Virus record (IMG/VR): IMGVR_UViG_3300025099_000095
Span: 1 to 29,103 of that record
DNA from: a virus
DNA: 29,103 nucleotides
Reading direction: 5' to 3' (one strand)
The notes under the pieces are model-generated. The model had not been told where the DNA came from and did no database searches. It worked only from the letters and a program-made list of their open reading frames with translations. Position numbers and translations under genes: made by a program. Below, in pieces: positions 18,112 to 26,031 of the stretch. The number at the start of each line of letters is the position of its first letter. Positions within the stretch are counted from its first letter, which is position 1.

Positions 18112-19891
18112 CTGTTAAAAAGTCATCTATTATTTCTGTTAATCCTGTAACTGACAGGTCTGATTCCATTCTAATCTGTTTTTGAACATAGAATGGGATA
18201 ATTTTACTTGGGTATTGAGCGTTATTCATAAAAGGATAGTCTACACCATGTCCCCCTTCTATAAACCCTATCTCCCACAAATCTCTCCATCTCCAAGTTT
18301 TTTCTCTTTCCCAGTATTCTGCCCAATCTGGTATATCAATCACTTCTTGTGGGTCTCCAAACTCGATGTAGGTGGAGAATCTTCTGATGGGAACCTCGTA
18401 GTGTGGTTTATAAATATAACCTTTAACCCCATCTATAGTATCTTGTGACATCATAAACACCGAAGAATTCCAACTAAATTGGTGTTTTATTTCACTTATA
18501 ACTCTTTCTTTTAGTTCTTCCGCATTATATTCACAGAAATCTCCTCTCAGTAAGTCCCCAACTCTTAATTCTGTACCTCTCATTAATCCAGTACCACCCG
18601 GTAGAACATCTACTATAGGACCAGAAGGTTGTGGGTCTCCTATATCTCCTCTTACAATATTAGGACCAACTGGTCCGAATGGTAAAGGTACACCTGAGGC
18701 ATCTCCAACCCCACTAATGGAAGTATCCATGAAAGTTAGGGGGAAATTCCATTCCCACCCATATCGTGGGGGATAATTAAAGTAACCTAAATCATTTCTT
18801 AAAAATACTGTAACATATAAGTTTGTAAGTGGTCTTCCTAGATTATCTCTTAGAGTTTTAACATCTACATCTCTGGTGAAAGAATATAAATACGAAGGGT
18901 AACTATTCTTAACCGAAACCCTACATGAACCTAAAGGTGTCACTTTATCAACTTGTTTAACATCCGGAAAAACTCCTTGTTCAAAACCACAATCATCAAG
19001 TACTGTATCCGATACTTTTGTTAATATTTTATTTACTCTCACATAATATTGAGAAAGACTTTCAGGATTGGCTTTATTAGTTTGCCTTCTCATGGTACCC
19101 ATTGCAAAATTCGGTAGTGTTGGAAAACCTACCACCGTTCCTTGAGGAAAAAGTAAATTAAATACGGTTTCGGAAGAATTTCTAGTTGAGTCACCTACAC
19201 TATAAACTGGAAAGATAGTATCTCTAAGAGTGTATGTTGTCCCTTGACCATCATCCATATTTAATACCACATATTCACCCGTACTTAATCCATGGGGAGC
19301 ACCACAATAAAATCTAATCATATCTCTTCCGTTCAAGGTTATTTGTTGAGTATGAAAAGGAATTCCTTGGTTTGCTAAAAAAGCTATAGTGTTTGAGGTT
19401 GGTGATTGTTCTGCTTGGTACCACATTCGTTGGTCACTCATACATTCAGATGGGTAAGTTAGGAACATATTCCAATTAGTGGTGGTAGATAAAAATTCAT
19501 CTACATCCTTTCTTTTAAAATCAAATTCTTGAAATTGTGGATAACCAGGCCAAGGAGAAAATGCTGTACCTCCAGAACTGTGGATATAATATAATTGTTG
19601 AAAAAGTAGGGTTGTAAATCCACTGGAACTCGAACTCGTATCTGTATTTATAGCTAATCCACCATAGTCATTATCTATAAAAGGTGATATTTTACCGTAC
19701 ACTCTATAGTTACTTATATTTTGTCTTTCATCATTAAATCTATCATTAATATTCAGATTTACAGTTCTATCTCCCTGTATCAAAGGTCTAGAAGTGTCAT
19801 TTAATGTAACTTGGAAAGTTAAGTCTTCTTCCGTTGCACCAGCAAACTTTTTACTTGGTATAACTTTTAATATGTTTTCTCTATTTCCCAT
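18098..19891 (-). CDS. Phage baseplate-block structural protein of unknown function (597 aa)
   Basis: Not recognised with confidence. The gene starts at ATG in GAGTATGGGA, 3 bases after the 1170-residue gene's stop, and overlaps the 316-residue gene by 14 bases. The first 70 residues (LTFQVTLNDTSRPLIQGDRT, then NDRFNDERQNISNYRVYGKI) look like an assembly or docking segment. The middle is aromatic and beta-rich. The C-terminal 150 residues contain many Trp, Glu and Asp (PDWAEYWEREKTWRWRDLW) and resemble a conserved interaction surface. No enzymatic motif is visible. By position just after gp25-like, gp6-like and the 1170-residue protein, it may be a wedge component equivalent in role to T4 gp8 or gp10, but I see no specific similarity that would show this. 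Confidence 0.8.
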   Translation of the reverse strand: MGNRENILKVIPSKKFAGATEEDLTFQVTLNDTSRPLIQGDRTVNLNINDRFNDERQNISNYRVYGKISPFIDNDYGGLAINTDTSSSSSGFTTLLFQQLYYIHSSGGTAFSPWPGYPQFQEFDFKRKDVDEFLSTTTNWNMFLTYPSECMSDQRMWYQAEQSPTSNTIAFLANQGIPFHTQQITLNGRDMIRFYCGAPHGLSTGEYVVLNMDDGQGTTYTLRDTIFPVYSVGDSTRNSSETVFNLLFPQGTVVGFPTLPNFAMGTMRRQTNKANPESLSQYYVRVNKILTKVSDTVLDDCGFEQGVFPDVKQVDKVTPLGSCRVSVKNSYPSYLYSFTRDVDVKTLRDNLGRPLTNLYVTVFLRNDLGYFNYPPRYGWEWNFPLTFMDTSISGVGDASGVPLPFGPVGPNIVRGDIGDPQPSGPIVDVLPGGTGLMRGTELRVGDLLRGDFCEYNAEELKERVISEIKHQFSWNSSVFMMSQDTIDGVKGYIYKPHYEVPIRRFSTYIEFGDPQEVIDIPDWAEYWEREKTWRWRDLWEIGFIEGGHGVDYPFMNNAQYPSKIIPFYVQKQIRMESDLSVTGLTEIIDDFLTDGCE

Positions 19892-19894
19892 ACT

Positions 19895-22800
19895 CTAATC
19901 TAGTGGTGGCATATAACCATTAACAAATTTATCATAAGCATTATTTCCTTGATATAAACCAAAATAATAATGATAGTATCCCATAGATACTTTATCGGTA
20001 GACGGTATGAGGGACGGGATAGGTCCCGTTGGGGGTACTATTATGGGTCCTGGTTGTGATGGATTACTTACAATACTAATACCACTGTTATTTGCTGCCT
20101 CCCAATTATTATCTCTATTTCCAAAATTTACACCCGCTCCTTTTTTCCATGGATAATATGGAATTGTTTGAGCACGACTATACCCAGTACTCCCACCCAT
20201 TAATCTATTTCTTAAATCCATACTATCTATTTTCATTTCTTTCTGTGCATACGTATTATCGATAGCTGGGTCAAGAATTGTTGGTGGTAGTGGACCGTAG
20301 TTGGGGTCTGTTGGGTAATAAAAAGGACTTTGGTATTTGTGTATAGACATTTCATTATTAAAAGCGACTGCTTGTGCGATGTCACCATCTAATAACCTAT
20401 ATTGTCCCCCTGCAAGACCTGCACTACTAGCTTTGAGTTCACGTTTATTCCTATCAGACGCACCTCCTGAAGCTGGGAACCCAAATGTTTGCCATGCCCT
20501 ACTACCACCAAACCAGTTATTAACTCCAGCAAATTGTATTTCACCCCAATTATAACCCATTAATTTTTGATTAATAAAATAATCTAAAATTCCTGCTGGT
20601 GATTGTGCGGAAGATGATTGTAGTTGGTCTATGAAAAAATCGGTAGCTAGTTCACTATCACAATCTACACAGGAATTATTGGTACTTAAATCTTCAAAGG
20701 TACCCAATTCTATTACTGTTGTGGGATAATTAATACCTTTATAGAACATTCTATATTGGATGGTTGCTGTCCCTCCATTTTCTGGTTTTTCATATGAGAA
20801 AGAACCTCCCGCACTCGGGTTGTTTGCTTGAAATATTCCTGTAGTAGGATTATAAGGAGCACTTCTGTAATAATATTCGTTTGGGTTGGTGAAACCATCA
20901 TCAGGACCTACAATAATATCTCTACAAAAATAATCAGTGGTAGTTTCTGTTAGGGTACTTGGGTCTGTACTTTTTATTTTTTTATTGTCAAACCTAAAAT
21001 GGTAAAGGGTACCTCTAATCCAAGATGCCCAGAATCCCATATTAAAGATACCTTGACATAAACCATTATATATGTTTTTTCTTACTCTCCATTCATTAAG
21101 ACCAAAGAATATAACACCCAATCTATTCAACATAAAAGTTGCAATCAATATAACAAAACCATCTATAATAAGACCAATAAGAACAGGGCTTAAGGCAGCC
21201 CCCGCTCCAGGTATCCATGCAAATACAGCTCCAATTGTTATCATTGTCCATATAGCTACTGTAAATGTAGCTTCTAATCCAGACCCATCATAACTAATGG
21301 TATAACATCCCGCCATACTGGTTTTATCTTCTCCATCATCTATATCTTCACCATGTTCTTCACTATAATATAATTTATTACTAGCTCTTAATGCTGGAAT
21401 TTGACAATTAGGGTCGTCTACTAATGGACTACCCGATTCTTGTTGTATTTCTCCTGCTCCCCAAAGACCCGGAAAATCCATATCAAAAAATGAACCACAA
21501 TTACAATCTTCACACTCATCATATTTGGTTAGGGGTAATCTATACTTCATAGAAGTCACCCCAGCCTGTAATAATCTAACCATAGTTATCGCAATAGCTA
21601 CTTGTATTAAAGCAAAAGCAAATGCCCCCACCGCAGATAAAATTGCACCAATAGGAAGTAGAGCACCTAAACCAAGTACTATATTTAAGATTTGGGTCAT
21701 AGCGATAGCTAAAGCATTAACAGCTGATGCCACATGGAGGAGTAGACTATATGTTTCAAAAAGAACCATTAACGCTAAGAGGATATATGGAACAAATATG
21801 GATAAGACTGTTAAGAATAAAGTTAACTGTGTTATAACAAAAATAAACGACCCTCCTCTAAAACCATCGTTGGCAGGAAATTCTCTTATACTTCCACTAC
21901 AATCTACTTCTTTGGCGGGATTAGTACTTTTTATCCCTACAAAATCCCATCTATTTCTTTTAGCCCCATATCCACTATGCATTACCCCTCTACCTGGGAT
22001 GTCAGAATTGGTTGCGTCTGCATCAAAAGGTGTTTGACTATAATCATTCCTATAAATGTCTATAAACTGACCTAGACTATATACTCTGTCTGGTAACATT
22101 TCATAAAAATAGTCTTCTCCTAAAAATGCTGGTGAACTTAAATAGTTGTTACATTTTATACTTGGACTAGAACCCATATCGTGTGGATAATCTAATAATT
22201 CAGTAGAAAATTGATAACTGTCTATAAATTGGTCCGTATACTCTCTAATATTTGGTACTAGATATTTTCCTTTACGGGTTCCCGCACCTGTTTCACTATC
22301 AAAACTAAGTCTAAACCTATATTTACCTCTAGTCGGTACTCCTACAGAAGGGTCAGAAGATATTTGTTGATTTCCAAATTCATCGGTATAGATGTAATCT
22401 AAGTTCATAGGGACTTTAGCTACAAAAGACCCCGTACCATCTATATTGTGTAAATTTATTTTTTCTAATTTAGGTCTACAAGAACAACCTGGTTTTTCAT
22501 CATTTTCTTGAAATACTGTAAATCTAATCGCTTCTATTTTACCACTCCCTGTAGTTAATTTACATACATCACCTTGATTTCTACTTGGTCCACACTGCCA
22601 TCCAACACTCCCACTATTATCATCGGTAATAATACTCCCCATAAATAACGCGTTAGGTCTAAATTCGACATTGGAGTCTCTTAGGTCAAAATCAACTCTA
22701 GAAATACCAGAATTACACATCTCATCATCTCCCCAGAAGGAAACTGATTCTACTGTTTTATTTTGAATTACTATTTGTGGTAAAGTATCTAAGTTTTCTG

Positions 22801-23407
22801 ATTCATTAAATACAGCAGAGTTTTTAAATTTTTCTATTGGTACCCCTTGGGATACAAAGTCAAATGGTTTCATTGAGTAACATCCAATGTCACTTACGTC
22901 CACAGACATGTGTATTTGATGGATACCCAACGGTACCCCCCAAACCATGTAGTCTCCATTTTCATTAGTTTTTACAGTAAATTTATAATATTTCTCAAAT
23001 ACTTCTAATTTAAGAGGATTGGATATAGTTTCCTCCGCTGTTAAGAAACTTCCTGTTGGAGTGTGTCGGTTATGTTGTTTAGTGGTAGGTAAAAGATTAT
23101 ATCTATATCCTTCTTCATTTTTATCTGTAACATCCTTAAAAGGATACAGTGCGGTTATCGCATCATCTTGTTCATCTTCTGCGGTTAAAGGAATAAAAAT
23201 GGAAAGTTTTGCATTAGGGACACCCAAACCACTATTTGCTACTACTCTACCTACAATTACACCGTAGTCTGCACACATTCTTGCATACACCTCTGACTGA
23301 GTCAATTTTAGACTCAAAATTTCTAAAAGGTCAAAGTCTTGTTGTAAGTTTACTTTTACAAACTTATCTTCACCTACTTTTGTTCTTATTCTATATGATT
23401 TGGGCAT
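19895..23407 (-). CDS. Baseplate/tail protein with CnaB-like N-terminus and multiple predicted membrane segments (1170 aa)
   Basis: The N-terminal 175 residues resemble a carboxypeptidase-regulatory/CnaB-like beta domain: VGRVVANSGLGVPNAKLSIF near 52-71 and TVKTNENGDYMVWGVPLG near 140-160. Two strongly hydrophobic zones follow. Residues about 519-620 could form four membrane helices (for example FVPYILLALMVLF). Residues about 711-775 could form two or three more (VLIGLIIDGFVILIATFMLN), with a further hydrophobic patch near 782-802. Between them lies a soluble loop with a Cys cluster (CEDCNC). Multiple membrane segments are unusual for a non-tape-measure tail protein. The gene lies 73 bases downstream of the gp6-like gene and begins at ATG; it ends in TAG. 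A structural protein that inserts into a host membrane during infection is my inference. A tape-measure role is possible but less likely because of the N-terminal beta domain and the neighbours. Confidence 0.82.
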   Translation of the reverse strand: MPKSYRIRTKVGEDKFVKVNLQQDFDLLEILSLKLTQSEVYARMCADYGVIVGRVVANSGLGVPNAKLSIFIPLTAEDEQDDAITALYPFKDVTDKNEEGYRYNLLPTTKQHNRHTPTGSFLTAEETISNPLKLEVFEKYYKFTVKTNENGDYMVWGVPLGIHQIHMSVDVSDIGCYSMKPFDFVSQGVPIEKFKNSAVFNESENLDTLPQIVIQNKTVESVSFWGDDEMCNSGISRVDFDLRDSNVEFRPNALFMGSIITDDNSGSVGWQCGPSRNQGDVCKLTTGSGKIEAIRFTVFQENDEKPGCSCRPKLEKINLHNIDGTGSFVAKVPMNLDYIYTDEFGNQQISSDPSVGVPTRGKYRFRLSFDSETGAGTRKGKYLVPNIREYTDQFIDSYQFSTELLDYPHDMGSSPSIKCNNYLSSPAFLGEDYFYEMLPDRVYSLGQFIDIYRNDYSQTPFDADATNSDIPGRGVMHSGYGAKRNRWDFVGIKSTNPAKEVDCSGSIREFPANDGFRGGSFIFVITQLTLFLTVLSIFVPYILLALMVLFETYSLLLHVASAVNALAIAMTQILNIVLGLGALLPIGAILSAVGAFAFALIQVAIAITMVRLLQAGVTSMKYRLPLTKYDECEDCNCGSFFDMDFPGLWGAGEIQQESGSPLVDDPNCQIPALRASNKLYYSEEHGEDIDDGEDKTSMAGCYTISYDGSGLEATFTVAIWTMITIGAVFAWIPGAGAALSPVLIGLIIDGFVILIATFMLNRLGVIFFGLNEWRVRKNIYNGLCQGIFNMGFWASWIRGTLYHFRFDNKKIKSTDPSTLTETTTDYFCRDIIVGPDDGFTNPNEYYYRSAPYNPTTGIFQANNPSAGGSFSYEKPENGGTATIQYRMFYKGINYPTTVIELGTFEDLSTNNSCVDCDSELATDFFIDQLQSSSAQSPAGILDYFINQKLMGYNWGEIQFAGVNNWFGGSRAWQTFGFPASGGASDRNKRELKASSAGLAGGQYRLLDGDIAQAVAFNNEMSIHKYQSPFYYPTDPNYGPLPPTILDPAIDNTYAQKEMKIDSMDLRNRLMGGSTGYSRAQTIPYYPWKKGAGVNFGNRDNNWEAANNSGISIVSNPSQPGPIIVPPTGPIPSLIPSTDKVSMGYYHYYFGLYQGNNAYDKFVNGYMPPLD

Positions 23408-23480
23408 ACATTACTTTAACAGATAAATATTTGTTCTGTCAAAATTAAAAGTAATATACACTACCTATTTGTAAATCTAA
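23408..23480 (-). promoter_or_regulatory. Intergenic spacer with inverted repeat and possible promoter
   Basis: This 73-base gap is the longest in the window. On the minus strand, TTTTGACAGA and TCTGTTAAAG (plus-strand positions 23435-23444 and 23414-23423) can pair as a 10-bp stem with two G-U pairs and an 11-base loop, ending 6 bases before the ATG of the 1170-residue gene. The same region reads TTGACA, 17 bases, then TTAAAG, a partial sigma-70-like promoter that would give an almost leaderless message. It could be a promoter, a translation-control hairpin, or chance in AT-rich DNA. Confidence 0.3.
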
Positions 23481-25319
23481 TTATGTGATGGATGGTTGGG
23501 ATAGGGTTTTAATCCTTACTGCTATATCCTTATTTGGTAATTTCACTTGAAATATCTGATTTGGTTGTGCGAATAGGGTACCATCTATCAAAGCTATTTC
23601 TTTGGTTGAAGCGTTTTTATAAGGTTGTGAAACGGTATTTTCAGAGTAATCACCTCCCACTTTATTAAAGAGTCGAAGGTCTACTAAGTTTATTACCCCT
23701 GGTTGGTTTACGATATCTTTTGTTAGTTCCCCAGTAAAGACATCTTTCCCCATTTCTTTATTGTCGGGACTGAAAAAGGTTGTAGTTTTATCTATAATGT
23801 TAGTTACTATGTCTGCTTGATTGAATCCAGGGTCGATTATTAAATCCATTTCTAGTGATAAGTCTATAACTTCAGCGGATGTTACACTTATATAATCATT
23901 TAACATTCTATAGTCCGATAGATACTCCGCGATATTTTTCATCATCGTAGTACTTACCTTAGACGTTAATGAACCATCTTCAGAATAAGATAAAAGATTA
24001 ATAAAAATCTTATTTTCCACTTCCATAACCCCTACTTTTGCTGGAGACCCAAAAACACTTGGCATAGTCTGTATTCTAGAAACATAATCATTTATGGTTA
24101 CAGCTCTTTGTTGTGCGGAAAAATTAAATGAAATATAATTTCTTATTTCTTCTACACTCGGTTGATTGGCTCCTCCAATTGCGGAAGTTACATTATTCAC
24201 GGTTAAGGAATCTCTTACAGCAGAATTAATACTACTTATTGGACCATTAATAGCAAAATCTATACTGGCTACCGTATTAACACTATTAGGTCCTACATTC
24301 GTTCCTTTACCACCACCAACACGATACTGAATAAAAATAGTAGTGTTAGACTGTGGTGCTCTCCCTAATGATAAATTATTCATATATTGGTTAAGGTCTA
24401 ACTTATAACCTGTGGAAGTTAAATCATCAAGTGAGTCTTCTGCAGAACTACTTCCCCCACCTAAAGTTAGAAAAAAGAAACCTTCTGGGGTGTATTCCGT
24501 AATAAATCTCTGGTCTGTGTTTTGCCACTTTCCTATCTTAATACCTGGTTTATCTGATTTTTTACTACTATCTTCTATAAAAACTTTATCCTGTACCAAT
24601 GCTTCTACCTCATACCATTTATTTGTCGCATTAATAAAGTCGGTATTTTTAGGTAAAGCTTGGATACTTGTACCATCTTTTTGCATTACCGCTGTAACTC
24701 CTAATACATTTTTTTCTGGTAAGAAAACTTTAAGAAATGGTTTAACGTCTGTACTAGTTATTACTTTTTTAAACACTTTAGTAACTCCATTAACTACGAC
24801 CTCTCTCTTAGTTATTGTATAATTTATTACATTTCCGTTTGAGTCGAAGTTAGGGGTCTTAGTTCGATTAGGAAAACCTTTACTATCATATGCACTTGCG
24901 AAGTCTACATCATTTACTAACTCAAAAACTTCACCACCTCCTTTAAATTGTGAATTTCTTCTTAATAACCCCAGATACCTAGTATTCTCTTTATCTCCCA
25001 TAACTGGAACCGTAACCGATAAATCTACAACTGCCACTGAAGGACGATTACCAGGTATTTTTAAACCATAAGTTCTTGCTATATTGAAGAGGGAAGAACG
25101 TTGTTGTGCATATTCCAACACTGTTTCCTGTAAACTTCTATCTATGTGATAGTTAAGATTATCTCCGATTGCCGCATTTAAATCTAATAGAACTGAAAAT
25201 ATAGAAGCGTCATTTGCGTTTTGGATTAATTCTGGATATTGTTCTTTAACATATTTTAACAAGTCGGTCCTTAGTCCAACAAAATCTCTTTCTGTATATG
25301 ATATTTTATTATTTGCCAC
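23481..25319 (-). CDS. gp6: Baseplate wedge subunit, gp6/J-like (612 aa)
   Basis: The N-terminus (YTERDFVGLRTDLLKYVKEQ at 8-27, NDASIFSVLLDLNAAIGDNL at 36-55) and the following LKIPGNRPSVA segment are typical of Baseplate J-like proteins such as T4 gp6. A second family hallmark, RAVTINDYVSRIQTMP, lies near residue 405. The length (612 aa) is close to T4 gp6 (660 aa). In T4-type phages, gp6 dimers form the ring of the baseplate with gp25 and gp7. Both partners occur here: gp25-like directly upstream and a gp7-like giant downstream. The start codon is GTG, not ATG, and its G is the last base of the upstream TAG (TAGTG), so translation is probably coupled. A TAA lies in frame 9 bases upstream of the GTG, which excludes a longer form. 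The stop is TAA. Confidence 0.92.
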   Translation of the reverse strand: MANNKISYTERDFVGLRTDLLKYVKEQYPELIQNANDASIFSVLLDLNAAIGDNLNYHIDRSLQETVLEYAQQRSSLFNIARTYGLKIPGNRPSVAVVDLSVTVPVMGDKENTRYLGLLRRNSQFKGGGEVFELVNDVDFASAYDSKGFPNRTKTPNFDSNGNVINYTITKREVVVNGVTKVFKKVITSTDVKPFLKVFLPEKNVLGVTAVMQKDGTSIQALPKNTDFINATNKWYEVEALVQDKVFIEDSSKKSDKPGIKIGKWQNTDQRFITEYTPEGFFFLTLGGGSSSAEDSLDDLTSTGYKLDLNQYMNNLSLGRAPQSNTTIFIQYRVGGGKGTNVGPNSVNTVASIDFAINGPISSINSAVRDSLTVNNVTSAIGGANQPSVEEIRNYISFNFSAQQRAVTINDYVSRIQTMPSVFGSPAKVGVMEVENKIFINLLSYSEDGSLTSKVSTTMMKNIAEYLSDYRMLNDYISVTSAEVIDLSLEMDLIIDPGFNQADIVTNIIDKTTTFFSPDNKEMGKDVFTGELTKDIVNQPGVINLVDLRLFNKVGGDYSENTVSQPYKNASTKEIALIDGTLFAQPNQIFQVKLPNKDIAVRIKTLSQPSIT

Positions 25320-25777
25320 TATAAATTAATTATTACGAAATCTTTAGTTTCAAAAGCACTACTAGTGGTAGTAAAATCTACCCTCACTTTAGCTGTGTAC
25401 TCTTCTGCAGCGGCTCCCGATACCCGATAAACTCTATCATCGTTAGTGGTAACCAGTGTCCCTTCGGTTTCTTCCGCTTCTTTCATTGGTGTTATTATTA
25501 TATTATCTATCCTTAAATTAGGAATATATTTATCTACTTGTTCTCTTATTTCAGCCTCGATAGAATCAAACGTTGGGGTGTCCATCGGTTCAAATATATA
25601 TTCATAAAGACGTGTACCAAAATCTGGGAGGAAATACCTCATTCCTTTCCTAGTTAAAAGTAGATGGATTAAATCAGCTTTAATTTCATCCTCTGGGGTC
25701 TCTGTCAAATCGAACATGTACCCTAGTCTACTCTTATTTAAAGGAAAATTTATCCCGTATGTTCCAAATTCTGGCAT
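25319..25777 (-). CDS. gp25: Baseplate wedge/sheath-initiator protein, gp25/gpW-like (152 aa)
   Basis: The protein has the gp25 family pattern: a compact N-terminal segment, then KADLIHLLLTRKGMRYFLPD and FGTRLYEYIFEP (residues 33-64), and an amphipathic helix (FDSIEAEIREQVDKYIPNL) followed by beta strands. gp25 is the most conserved protein of contractile tails; it links the inner baseplate to the first sheath ring. Its length is close to T4 gp25 (132 aa). It starts with ATG in an AT-rich context with no Shine-Dalgarno motif (AAAAAACTTATAATG) and ends in TAG, overlapping the gp6-like GTG start by one base. The 25-6 gene order is the usual one in T4-like phages. The internal stretch at residues 98-125 (MKEAEETEGTLVTTNDDR) is a probable surface loop. 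Confidence 0.93.
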   Translation of the reverse strand: MPEFGTYGINFPLNKSRLGYMFDLTETPEDEIKADLIHLLLTRKGMRYFLPDFGTRLYEYIFEPMDTPTFDSIEAEIREQVDKYIPNLRIDNIIITPMKEAEETEGTLVTTNDDRVYRVSGAAAEEYTAKVRVDFTTTSSAFETKDFVIINL

Positions 25778-25807
25778 TATAAGTTTTTTATATAAATACT
25801 TCCAAGA
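25778..25807 (-). promoter_or_regulatory. AT-rich spacer upstream of gp25-like gene, possible promoter
   Basis: The 30-base gap between the DUF5522-like and gp25-like genes reads GTATTTATATAAAAAACTTATA on the coding strand, split here only as context. It divides the nucleotide-metabolism genes from the baseplate genes, a logical place for a new transcript to begin. A TATAAATA box is present, but on the opposite strand. The promoter call is weak. Confidence 0.2.
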
Positions 25808-26029
25808 TTAATTTATTGTTGTATTCTCTATTCTATTTGTGGTTTGTGTCTTATTTGATTGATATGGACAGTGCCTACAATTACTATTACAACAGTAACC
25901 TCTTTTCTTGTGGTACTCTTCAGTCATGACCATTTTACCTTCTTCCCAGTAAAAGTCTTTAGGTTCTAGTTTTGGTTTGACGAATTCTTTATAGTAGAGT
26001 TCTTCAATCCAGTCATCTTTTCTTTTCAT
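25808..26029 (-). CDS. DUF5522-like small Cys-rich protein (73 aa)
   Basis: The core reads LEPKDFYWEEGKMVMTEEYH followed by KKRGYCCNSNCRHCPY (about residues 41-56). This matches the pattern of DUF5522 proteins: a short acidic/aromatic block, then a C-C-x3-C-x2-C motif that probably binds a metal ion. Such proteins are common in Bacteroidota chromosomes and have no established function. It starts with ATG 2 bases after the ribonucleotide reductase stop, so the two are surely co-transcribed and probably translationally coupled. Its charged N-terminus (MKRKDDWIEELYYKEF) is likely helical. A role connected to the reductase is possible from position but unproven. The C-terminal tail (KTQTTNRIENTTIN) is polar and probably disordered. 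Confidence 0.82.
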   Translation of the reverse strand: MKRKDDWIEELYYKEFVKPKLEPKDFYWEEGKMVMTEEYHKKRGYCCNSNCRHCPYQSNKTQTTNRIENTTIN

Positions 26030-26031
26030 TT

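Noticed and set aside
21525-22037. 170-residue plus-strand open frame
   Set aside because: It is antisense to the first hydrophobic zone of the 1170-residue gene; the open frame is a by-product of that region's composition.
24412-24822. 136-residue plus-strand open frame
   Set aside because: It is antisense to the well-supported gp6-like gene.
25788-25797. TATAAATA, identical to the T4 late-promoter box
   Set aside because: It is on the plus strand, pointing away from every gene in the window, in a very AT-rich gap where chance matches are expected.
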